A DNA stretch of 9,525 nucleotides from Bacteroidales bacterium UBA1064. GTDB taxonomy: Bacteria; Bacteroidota; Bacteroidia; Bacteroidales; Tenuifilaceae. A program made the position numbers and the translations under genes. The notes beneath the pieces were generated by a model. That model did no database searches. It was not told where the DNA came from and saw only the letters and a program-made list of their open reading frames with translations. Location: assembly GCA_002316235.1 (NCBI GenBank), contig DCDD01000168.1:1-9525 (forward strand), written 5' to 3'. Numbering within the stretch: position 1 is the first letter of the stretch; the number at the start of each line of letters is the position of its first letter. Positions 1 to 5,651 of the stretch are shown in pieces.

Positions 1-408
1 CACGGGATTTTAATTATAACGGGGAATGATGATGGACGTGGTTCCCGTGGTGGTGGTCGTCGTAGAGGCACGTTGCAACGTGCCTCTATGACGACGACGA
101 TTACGAAAACGAATACGGATACCAACACGGGAAAAATCGAACAATTTGGGAAACCCACAAAAAATTCAATTCCGACCATTGTACGGTTGTTCAAATCGAC
201 CACCACAATACAAATCAACCAATTGTGTGGAGACATGGAGACACGTTGCAACGTGTCTTCATGTGTCTCCACGCCAATGCAACCATTGTGGCAACGAAAT
301 TATTACGAACACATCATCCGGGATGATACCGAATTAACCCGCATACGGCAATATATCATTAACAATCCGAAACGATGGGAAGAGGATAATTTGAATAAAT
401 TGCCGTAA
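1..408 (+). CDS. REP-associated tyrosine transposase (RAYT, Y1_Tnp family), 5'-partial
   Basis: The frame is open from base 1 to the TAA at 406-408 (135 codons visible), so the gene starts before the window. The first residues, HGILIITGND, match the second half of the NHxHGIL metal-binding HUH motif, so the window seems to open at its second histidine. QFGKP...SIPTIVRLFKS (about residues 48-66) and PLWQRNYYEHIIRDD (about 95-109) are family blocks. The likely catalytic tyrosine is in RIRQYIINNP (codon 352-354), followed by the usual KRWEEDN tail. RAYTs are single-copy HUH nucleases that act on REP palindromes by single-strand cleavage and ligation. Two linkers are swollen by palindromic DNA (56-95 and 227-272) with no frame break. 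Whether it is active cannot be told: the first half is missing and the inserts could disturb folding. An ATG/TTG start inside this stretch would lose the HUH motif and is not credible as the true start. Confidence 0.85.
   Translation, partial: HGILIITGNDDGRGSRGGGRRRGTLQRASMTTTITKTNTDTNTGKIEQFGKPTKNSIPTIVRLFKSTTTIQINQLCGDMETRCNVSSCVSTPMQPLWQRNYYEHIIRDDTELTRIRQYIINNPKRWEEDNLNKLP
56..95. repeat. REP-like palindrome 1 inside the RAYT frame
   Basis: This is a 40-base inverted repeat with two 20-base arms and no loop, paired at every position except G62/T89, which would be a G-U wobble in RNA. The inner 26 bases (63-88) are a perfect palindrome centred on TTGCAA. The core CACGTTGCAACGTG is identical to that of the second palindrome. 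It lies between HGILIITGND and QFGKP and is read as GTLQRAS. Short GGT/CGT and ACG triplet runs flank it. It resembles the REP elements that RAYTs recognise, but recognition is an inference. Confidence 0.85.
227..272. repeat. REP-like palindrome 2 inside the RAYT frame
   Basis: This is a 46-base imperfect palindrome. The inner ten pairs (239-248 with 249-258) are perfect and centred on TTGCAA. They are followed by a G238/T259 wobble, two pairs, a two-base bulge at 262-263, and nine outer pairs (227-235 with 264-272). The core CACGTTGCAACGTG matches the first palindrome. It is read as GDMETRCNVSSCVST, placed between INQLC and PLWQRNYYEH, where I would expect RAYTs to have only a short linker. 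A foldback this strong could form a hairpin in single-stranded DNA or in the mRNA. Confidence 0.85.
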
Positions 409-566
409 ATATTGCTAAGGTACATTTTTGCAATAAATACATAAACATTCGTTCCCGCACACATAACCAGCCGATTGCATTCCCTTTCCGGACGCCAGTG
501 TACACCACACCCTACCCTCCTTTGGTTACATGTTAAGCTTATTACATCAAAAAATTTAACAGGCGG

Positions 567-597
567 TTGTTCCAACCAGTCAAATAAACTAAATTTG
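567..597 (+). promoter_or_regulatory. Bacteroidota-type promoter for the TPR gene
   Basis: A -33 TTG (567-569) is separated by 20 bases from a -7 TAAATTTG (590-597, matching TAnnTTTG). Transcription should start near 603, giving a leader of about 57 bases to the ATG at 660. The leader contains an 8-base direct repeat GGTTAGGC (602-609 and 613-620). Between the RAYT stop and this promoter nothing else is visible apart from a weak TATTGC/GCAATA inverted repeat (410-435) without a T run. Confidence 0.65.
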
Positions 598-659
598 GGC
601 CGGTTAGGCAGTGGTTAGGCTTGCTGTCAGTGCGTGTAGAACTAAACAACACAAAGGAG

Positions 660-1910
660 ATGAAGAAGAAAACTACCCTGTATATTGTAATCGGAATAGT
701 AGTGGTAGCGGTAGCAGCTCACCTACTGCTCCGTCCCAGAATAGCACAAAATAGCTACGAAAAAGGAATCGTCCTTCTCGACTCGCTGCAGTATGGGCAG
801 GCCTACGAACAGCTTAACAGGGCTGTCAGGTTTAGCCCGAAAAATCCGGACTACCTTTTTGGAAGGGGAATGGCGCTTGCCGGCCTTAACCGCGACTCTG
901 CCGCCATTGCCGACTACACCAAAGCCATCGCCATTGACTCCATGAACTTTGACTACTTCCTAAACAGGGGTGTTTCCCTTAGGAAAATTGGCAACTACAC
1001 CGCCTCGCTGAGAGACCTTAACCGGTGTATTTCATTAAACGACTCCAACTCCAGGGCTTTCTACCAGCGCGGCCTGCTCAACGCAGCCATGATGGAGTAC
1101 GACCAGGCGGTAAAGGACTATAACCGCAGCATTGAGCTAGACGGCTCAAACCTGGAGGCATTCTACAGCAGGGGCGAATCGCTGGCCAACATTTCCGACT
1201 TTAAGGGCGCCATCGCTGATTACGACAGGATGATTGAGGGAAAGAACGCCACCCCCGAATCGTACAAAAAGCGCGGCACCTTCAAGCTGAAAATTCAGGA
1301 CTTCAATGGAGCGATTTCCGACTTGCTGGTTGCCCTCAACGACCTTCCCAACGACAAGGAGCTGCTCTTCAGCCTGGGTGAGGCCTACTCCAACCTGAAG
1401 GATTTTGACCAGGCAATTGGCTACCTCGACAGGGCTGCCTCGATAGACCCCAACGATCCGCTGATATATGGCACACGCGGAGGAGCCCTGCTCAACAAGG
1501 GCGATTTTAAAGCAGCTATTCAGTCGTTCAACAAGGCCATCAACCTAAAGCCCGACTACCTGAAAGCTGTTTACGGGCGTGGGATTGCCAAAGCTTTTTT
1601 GAAGGATTACCGCGGGTCAATCGAGGACTTCAACCGGGCCATCTCTATTGATAAAAACTTCACTCAGGCTTACTATAACCGGGCTATATCAAAAGCAATT
1701 ATGGGCAACCATAAGGATGCCCTACCCGATTTCGACATCGCCATTAAATACGATCCTAAGGATGCCGAAGCGTTTTTCAACAGGGGAATTTCGCGCATGA
1801 ACGTGAAGGATACCAAGGGCGGCTGCGAAGATTTTCGGAAAGCACTTGAGCTGGGCTACCAGCCTGCAGAGCAAATGGTTAAGATATACTGCTCCGGTTC
1901 GGGCAACTAA
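660..1910 (+). CDS. Membrane-anchored tetratricopeptide repeat protein
   Basis: The 416-residue product starts MKKKTTLYIVIGIVVVAVAA: a lysine-rich start and one hydrophobic segment (about residues 6-24), either a signal anchor or an uncleaved signal. The rest (about residues 31-410) is eleven consecutive 34-residue TPR units with the usual pattern (for example YYNRAISKAIMGNHKDALPDF), forming a superhelical protein-binding scaffold probably on the periplasmic side. No catalytic domain is present. The ATG at 660 is preferred over an in-frame TTG at 621: the purine-rich GGAG (656-659) directly abuts it and residues before it do not resemble a protein start. The partner protein is unknown. It converges on the S4 gene with 37 bases between stop codons and no recognisable terminator between them. 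Confidence 0.85.
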   Translation: MKKKTTLYIVIGIVVVAVAAHLLLRPRIAQNSYEKGIVLLDSLQYGQAYEQLNRAVRFSPKNPDYLFGRGMALAGLNRDSAAIADYTKAIAIDSMNFDYFLNRGVSLRKIGNYTASLRDLNRCISLNDSNSRAFYQRGLLNAAMMEYDQAVKDYNRSIELDGSNLEAFYSRGESLANISDFKGAIADYDRMIEGKNATPESYKKRGTFKLKIQDFNGAISDLLVALNDLPNDKELLFSLGEAYSNLKDFDQAIGYLDRAASIDPNDPLIYGTRGGALLNKGDFKAAIQSFNKAINLKPDYLKAVYGRGIAKAFLKDYRGSIEDFNRAISIDKNFTQAYYNRAISKAIMGNHKDALPDFDIAIKYDPKDAEAFFNRGISRMNVKDTKGGCEDFRKALELGYQPAEQMVKIYCSGSGN

Positions 1911-1947
1911 ACGCCACGCGCTAACTTAGGCTTCAAAGTGGAGTAAT

Positions 1948-2367
1948 CTAGTTGGAATCGTCCGCATCCCAAGGGGAATCATCGGCTTCCGAATCAAAAA
2001 AGTCGTCGAGCGAACGACGCTCCTTCTTGGTAGGCCGGCCTGTTCCGGGATTTCTGTATATGCTAAAAGCCCTGAAGGACGGATCGAGCTTCTGATACTC
2101 CTCTGGAGGGGTAAGGTTTTCGGCATACTCATCCACCAGCTTTGCACCAATTCGGCTACCGGGGAAACCCTTTACCCTGAATGTTAACGTAACAGGGGGT
2201 TTGCGCACCGCGACCAAGTCGTTAAGCTGAACGGTGTGGGAGGCTTTAACAGGCACCCCGTTCACCGTTACCCTTTCGTTACGGCAACAGTCAATGGCCA
2301 GGGAGCGGGTTTTAAAAACCCTCACCATCCACAGCCACTTGTCAACCCGCTCGCTCTCGGCGCCCAT
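1948..2367 (-). CDS. S4-domain RNA-binding protein, Hsp15 (HslR)-like
   Basis: The product has 139 residues, near the usual size for Hsp15. Residues 7-55 form an S4 domain with the family opening RVDKWLWMVRVFKTRSLA and the RNA-binding turn VTVNGVPVKASHTVQLND. A basic middle segment (GRPTKKERRS) precedes a strongly acidic tail (DDFFDSEADD onwards). In Escherichia coli, Hsp15 binds free 50S subunits that still carry nascent-chain tRNA after abortive translation. It is the last gene of a compact operon, starting 12 bases after the pth stop; this placement next to Pth fits a role in stalled-ribosome recycling. The acidic tail is less typical and might mediate a protein contact. No intrinsic terminator is visible after the TAG. 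Confidence 0.85.
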   Translation of the reverse strand: MGAESERVDKWLWMVRVFKTRSLAIDCCRNERVTVNGVPVKASHTVQLNDLVAVRKPPVTLTFRVKGFPGSRIGAKLVDEYAENLTPPEEYQKLDPSFRAFSIYRNPGTGRPTKKERRSLDDFFDSEADDSPWDADDSN

Positions 2368-2379
2368 TTGTTGGTTAGC

Positions 2380-2943
2380 TTACTGGTTGTTAAATAGATT
2401 CATAGTGCGCTCTATGCCTATTGTGCCAAAGCACAAAATTGCCTCTCCGGCCTTAGCCAATCGTTCGGGGAGGATTTTCAGCTCCTCATCGCTCCACTCA
2501 CCCAAAACGTAGTCAACCTGATGGCCGCGGGGATAACCATTGCCGATACCAAACCGCAACCTGGCGTAGTCCTGTGTTCCAAGCGTTTCGTTGGTACTTT
2601 TCAGCCCATTATGCCCACCATCGCTACCTCTGGAGCGTATGCGAATAACGCCTAAAGGCAGGGCAAGATCGTCAACGACCACCAGGAGGTTTTCAAGGGC
2701 AATTTTCTCCTTCTGCATCCAGTAGCTCACCGCCTTACCGCTAAGATTCATGTAGGTGGACGGTTTTAGCAGGATAAAAGTTTTGCCTTTGTGCCGTAGC
2801 TCGGCAACATCACCGTAACGGGCACTTCCAAAAGTAATGTTGGACGCCCTGGCCAGGGCGTCCAACACCATAAATCCTACGTTATGACGGGTGTTGGAAT
2901 ATTCCGGTCCTATGTTTCCAAACCCTGCAACCAGGTACTTCAA
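2380..2943 (-). CDS. pth: Peptidyl-tRNA hydrolase
   Basis: The 187-residue product has the length and signatures of bacterial Pth, which cleaves the ester bond of peptidyl-tRNAs that drop off ribosomes, recycling tRNA in the cytoplasm. The active-site residues by alignment to the E. coli enzyme are N10 and H20 (GFGNIGPEYSNTRHN), N66 (STYMNLSGK), D91 (VVVDDLALPLG) and N112 (GGHNGLKS). GFGNIGPEY differs slightly from the common GLGNPGPEY. The start must be the TTG at 2943: an in-frame TGA lies three codons upstream and the protein begins MKYLVAGFGN as in homologues. It follows rplY with an 11-base gap. An out-of-frame ATG-GAT-TGA (2948-2940) overlaps this start. Confidence 0.96.
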   Translation of the reverse strand: MKYLVAGFGNIGPEYSNTRHNVGFMVLDALARASNITFGSARYGDVAELRHKGKTFILLKPSTYMNLSGKAVSYWMQKEKIALENLLVVVDDLALPLGVIRIRSRGSDGGHNGLKSTNETLGTQDYARLRFGIGNGYPRGHQVDYVLGEWSDEELKILPERLAKAGEAILCFGTIGIERTMNLFNNQ

Positions 2944-2954
2944 TCCATGTCAAT

Positions 2955-3539
2955 TTACTGCTGAGGAGCAGCCTCAGTCGGTTGAGTTTCGCGTGCAGCA
3001 CGGGTTGACTTAACGCTGGCAATCACAGTGCTCATGGGATCAACCAGGGTATAGCCTTTGAACGACAAATCACCAACCTTTATACTTTTGCCAAGTTCTA
3101 GTTGAGTAACATCAATGCTGATATTTTCGGGCAGATTCTTAACTAGACCATTTACCTTTAGCTTTCTAACTACCTGAATCAACTTACCACCCTGCTTGGT
3201 GCCCTCTGCCTGCCCGATTAGCACAACCGGGAGGGCAATGGTAATATTTTTATCGTTGCTTACCTGGTAAAAGTCAACATGCAGAATGGCATCGGATACT
3301 GGGTGAAATTGAATTTCCTTAACGATAGTGTCGAAATTCTCACCATCAACGTTTAGCTTAACCACAAAAACATCGGGGGTGTAAACAACCTTTTTCATAT
3401 CCTTTTCGCCAATCGAAATCATAATGTTCTTTTGGCCACCATAAATAATTGCCGGGATGAGTTCGGATTTACGTGTTGCCTTGGCTGCTTTTTTCCCGGT
3501 TTCGCTACGCAGCGTGGCACTAAGCTGAATTGTTTTCAT
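2955..3539 (-). CDS. rplY: 50S ribosomal protein L25/general stress protein Ctc
   Basis: The 194-residue protein is the long two-domain form of L25 (Ctc/TL5). Residues 1-90 are the 5S-rRNA-binding beta-barrel (MKTIQLSATLRSETGKKAAK, then the IPAIIYGG segment and HVDFYQV at the domain end). Residues 95-180 are the TL5-type C-terminal domain (GTKQGGKLIQVVRKLKVNGL, PENISIDVTQLELG). A Pro/Gln/Ala-rich tail ends it. The ATG at 3539 is chosen because homologues start MKTIQLSATLR; an in-frame TTG at 3560 would add seven unlikely residues. It heads the operon with pth and the S4 gene and has its own promoter and a leader of about 95 bases with a hairpin. rplY next to pth is a common bacterial arrangement. 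Confidence 0.95.
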   Translation of the reverse strand: MKTIQLSATLRSETGKKAAKATRKSELIPAIIYGGQKNIMISIGEKDMKKVVYTPDVFVVKLNVDGENFDTIVKEIQFHPVSDAILHVDFYQVSNDKNITIALPVVLIGQAEGTKQGGKLIQVVRKLKVNGLVKNLPENISIDVTQLELGKSIKVGDLSFKGYTLVDPMSTVIASVKSTRAARETQPTEAAPQQ

Positions 3540-3579
3540 CGTAGAAATTTTGTTAACCAATAGGTGCTACTCAGGACTG

Positions 3580-3625
3580 CCCTCGAAAATTTTTCAGCCC
3601 CCCATCACACCGTTAATTTTGAGGG
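3580..3625 (-). promoter_or_regulatory. 5'-proximal hairpin in the rplY leader
   Basis: On the minus strand CCCTCAAAATT (3625-3615) pairs with AATTTTCGAGGG (3591-3580): 11 pairs with one bulged C, around a 23-base loop containing GATGGGGGG. It begins only about eight bases after the expected transcription start. No T run follows, so it is not a simple terminator. It could protect the 5' end or act as a ribosomal-protein leader bound by L25, which is an inference. It does not match any leader motif I can recall. Confidence 0.45.
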
Positions 3626-3638
3626 ATATTTAGGGCTG

Positions 3639-3668
3639 CAAAGATATGAAAAGGCTTTAAAAACACAA
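3639..3668 (-). promoter_or_regulatory. Bacteroidota-type promoter for rplY-pth-S4 operon
   Basis: On the minus strand, TTG (3668-3666), a 19-base spacer and TATCTTTG (3646-3639) match the -33/-7 consensus. Expected transcription start is near 3633. The -33 element sits directly after the prs stop codon, so the operon can be expressed independently of prs. The -7 octamer is identical to that of engB. Confidence 0.7.
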
Positions 3669-3670
3669 CG

Positions 3671-4615
3671 CTAAATAATAAATTTTTCGCTGATAGACTT
3701 GTAGTTGTACACCTTCTCGATAACATCGGCAAAAAGTTCGGCAACGGAGAGAACCTTAATCTTGGAGGTGTCCCTGTCGCTACGCAGCGGTATGGTATCG
3801 GTAACCACCAGCTGGTCAATCTGGGAATCGCGAATGAGCTCGTATGACTTGCCCGACATAACGGGGTGTGTGGCAAATGCCCTAACAGATAGCGCACCCT
3901 GATCCTTCATTAAACCGGAAGCCTTGGCCAGCGTTCCGGCGGTGTCAACCATGTCGTCGAGTATTACAACGTTTTTACCCCGTACGTCGCCAATAATGGT
4001 CATCTCGTCAACCTGATTAGCCTTTTCGCGGTTCTTATAGCATAGAACCAGCGAGGCATTCATAAATCGGGCATAGGCATTGGCACGTTTTGCGCCACCC
4101 ATATCGGGTGAGGCAATGGCAATATTATCAATTTGCAAGCTTTTAAGGTAGGGAACAAAAACGGAAGAGGCGTAAAGGTGGTCAACCGGTACATCGAAGA
4201 AACCTTGAATCTGATCGGCATGAAGGTCCATGGTCATAATACGGTCAACGCCAGCTGCCCTAAGCATGTTGGCAACCATTTTTGCGCCAATGGCCACGCG
4301 GGGTTTATCCTTTCGGTCCTGCCTGGCCCAACCAAAATAGGGCATAACCGCAACAACCTTGTAGGCCGAAGCTCTGTGGGCTGCATCAACCATTAGCAGC
4401 AACTCGAATAGGTTGTCGACAGGTGGAAAGGTTGATTGGATGATAAAAACGGTGCAGCCCCTCACCGATTCATCAAAGGAAGGCTGAAATTCGCCATCGC
4501 TAAATACCGTAACGTTGGATTTCCCAAGAGGAATGCCAAAACTATCGGCAATTCTTTCAGAGAGATACCGGGAGCTGCGACCGGTAAAGAACTTAATGTT
4601 GTGCTTGCTGTGCAT
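3671..4615 (-). CDS. prs: Ribose-phosphate pyrophosphokinase (PRPP synthetase)
   Basis: The 314-residue product is a class I PRPP synthetase, transferring pyrophosphate from ATP to ribose 5-phosphate to make PRPP for purine, pyrimidine, histidine, tryptophan and NAD synthesis. The N-terminal half has FSDGEF (38-43) and the flexible catalytic loop PYFGWARQDRKDKPR (92-106). DLHADQIQGFF (130-140) is the metal and ATP site. The PRPP-binding loop VVILDDMVDTAGTL (216-229) is intact. The C-terminal TDTIPL motif is also present. Length is typical for the family. It is transcribed from a promoter within the 3' end of engB and ends just before the rplY promoter. No separate terminator is visible after it, so read-through into rplY is possible. 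Confidence 0.97.
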   Translation of the reverse strand: MHSKHNIKFFTGRSSRYLSERIADSFGIPLGKSNVTVFSDGEFQPSFDESVRGCTVFIIQSTFPPVDNLFELLLMVDAAHRASAYKVVAVMPYFGWARQDRKDKPRVAIGAKMVANMLRAAGVDRIMTMDLHADQIQGFFDVPVDHLYASSVFVPYLKSLQIDNIAIASPDMGGAKRANAYARFMNASLVLCYKNREKANQVDEMTIIGDVRGKNVVILDDMVDTAGTLAKASGLMKDQGALSVRAFATHPVMSGKSYELIRDSQIDQLVVTDTIPLRSDRDTSKIKVLSVAELFADVIEKVYNYKSISEKFII

Positions 4616-4643
4616 TTTAGGAATTTTTTCCTGTTAATGCCCG

Positions 4644-4674
4644 CAAATGTACTAATTTTACCAGACCCGTTCAA
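4644..4674 (-). promoter_or_regulatory. Bacteroidota-type promoter for prs, overlapping the engB 3' end
   Basis: On the minus strand, TTG (4674-4672), a 20-base spacer and TACATTTG (4651-4644) fit the -33/-7 consensus. The start point would be near 4638, leaving a leader of about 23 bases before the ATG at 4615. The -33 element lies inside the last codons of engB, the -7 element in the 42-base gap between the two genes. Confidence 0.65.
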
Positions 4675-5290
4675 CCTTTTTGGGCTGGGTTGACTTAAAA
4701 TTTGCATTTATGCTGTCGATGTAGGATAGCACATCCTCCCTTCCAGTTCGGGTAACGGCCGAGGAGGTAAATATTGGAGGTAACACCTCCCACATCTCCA
4801 TCATTTTATTTTTAAAAGCTTCCATGTTGGCCTCAAGGAGAGCTTTAGGCGTTTTATCGGTTTTAGTAAATACCAGCGCTAGCGGGATTTGGTTTACACC
4901 CAGCCAGTTAATAAAATCAATGTCTATTGGCTGGGGTTCAAGACGTGAATCAATCAGCACAAAAAGTAGGGTAAGACTTGAACGTTTAAGTATGTAATTT
5001 GTGATGATTTGGGAAAACTCCTTTCGTTTGTCTTTTGAAGCCTTGGCATAGCCATAACCCGGCAAATCAACCAGATACCATGACTCGTTTACCAGAAAAT
5101 AGTTGATGAGCTGTGTTTTCCCCGGGGTTTCGGATATTTTAGCCAGCGTTTTGGTCCCCGTCAGCATGTTGATTAGCGACGATTTTCCTACGTTTGACCG
5201 GCCAATAAATGCATACTCGGGAATTGACGAAGCGGGGCACCTATCGACACCGGGGTAGCTCGCTACAAATTTAGCAGATCGAATCACCAT
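4658..5290 (-). CDS. engB: Ribosome biogenesis GTP-binding protein EngB (YihA/YsxC)
   Basis: The 210-residue GTPase belongs to the TRAFAC EngB family, needed for late 50S subunit assembly in the cytoplasm. All G motifs are present: G1 GRSNVGKS (30-37), G2 around TPGKTQ (55-60), G3 DLPGYGYAK (75-83), G4 TKTD (142-145) and G5 TSS (175-177). The ATG at 5290 is chosen because family members begin MxIxSAxFVASYP and because a promoter -7 element covers 5333-5340. The in-frame TTG at 5335 lies within that element, so it would not be in the mRNA. prs follows after 42 bases with its own promoter. Confidence 0.95.
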   Translation of the reverse strand: MVIRSAKFVASYPGVDRCPASSIPEYAFIGRSNVGKSSLINMLTGTKTLAKISETPGKTQLINYFLVNESWYLVDLPGYGYAKASKDKRKEFSQIITNYILKRSSLTLLFVLIDSRLEPQPIDIDFINWLGVNQIPLALVFTKTDKTPKALLEANMEAFKNKMMEMWEVLPPIFTSSAVTRTGREDVLSYIDSINANFKSTQPKKVERVW

Positions 5291-5332
5291 AGTTGTAAAT
5301 TTTAGTTTGATGTATTGTCCCAGAATCCACCT

Positions 5333-5365
5333 CAAAGATACAAACCTATAAAATTAAAAAGCAAA
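5333..5365 (-). promoter_or_regulatory. Bacteroidota-type promoter for engB
   Basis: On the minus strand, TTTG (5365-5362), a 21-base spacer and TATCTTTG (5340-5333) match the phylum consensus closely. Transcription would start near 5327, giving a leader of about 37 bases. This position decides the engB start codon. Confidence 0.7.
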
Positions 5366-5553
5366 CCATTGGTCAAAAGAGTAGAAAATACATACAAATA
5401 GAAAAACACAGCAAAATATCCTTCATCGGGAATAATAAGCTGAGAATAAAGGTGAACGCTCGGGGAAACTTGCTTGGATAGCTTTATATCCGGTGCAAAT
5501 AGCTCATTGGGTAGTAGCCACATCAGCATAATACGCCGTTAGATAAAGGTTAA

Positions 5554-5574
5554 ACCAGCCATGAGCTGGCTGGT
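5554..5574 (-). terminator. Possible weak terminator of the M19 dipeptidase gene
   Basis: ACCAGCC (5554-5560) and GGCTGGT (5568-5574) form a seven-pair GC-rich stem with a seven-base loop. On the minus strand it is followed by the interrupted T tract TTTAACCTTTAT. It lies about 80 bases after the dipeptidase stop. The broken T tract makes efficiency doubtful. Confidence 0.4.
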
Positions 5575-5627
5575 GTGTTGATTGCAGGATGAATGGAGAA
5601 AATTCAGCTATGGTGATGCAGGTATTA

Positions 5628-5651
5628 CTATTGTGAGCAACTCAGCAATAG
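5628..5651 (-). repeat. Hairpin immediately after the dipeptidase stop codon
   Basis: CTATTGTGAG (5628-5637) pairs with CTCAGCAATAG (5641-5651): ten pairs, one bulged base and a CAA loop. On the minus strand it begins with the base directly after the TAG stop. No T run follows, so it may be an mRNA 3'-end stabiliser rather than a terminator. Confidence 0.45.

Larger units (their letters stand above)
5291..5651. other. Intergenic region between M19 dipeptidase and engB
   Basis: These 361 bases hold no convincing gene. They contain the engB promoter, a hairpin at 5554-5574 and a second hairpin right after the dipeptidase stop. The remaining AT-rich part (about 5366-5550) has no repeat, RNA gene or reading frame I can support. 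Confidence 0.6.

Noticed and set aside
46..100. Triplet repeats (GGT/CGT and ACG) as a microsatellite or CRISPR-like repeat
   Set aside because: The runs are only three to four units long and are largely accounted for as the outer arms of the palindrome; there is no spacer-repeat pattern.
1..408. Reading the transposase as a pseudogene or as a short gene starting at 73
   Set aside because: The frame is uninterrupted from the first base and the HUH-side residues lie before 73, so it is better treated as a gene cut by the window edge. Decay cannot be judged without the missing 5' part.
410..435. TATTGC/GCAATA inverted repeat after the RAYT stop as terminator
   Set aside because: The stem is six AT-rich pairs with a 14-base loop and no T tract after it.
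303..575. Minus-strand reading frame of about 90 codons
   Set aside because: It overlaps the conserved C-terminal end of the RAYT on the other strand, has no recognisable motif, and looks like a chance antisense frame.
1911..1947. Possible bidirectional terminator between the convergent TPR and S4 genes
   Set aside because: Only CCAC/GTGG weak pairing is present, without a stable stem or T run on either strand.
5332..5529. Minus-strand 65-codon frame with a hydrophobic C-terminal part
   Set aside because: Its end contains the engB promoter, it has no promoter or family signature of its own, and its hydrophobicity fits translated AT-rich intergenic DNA.
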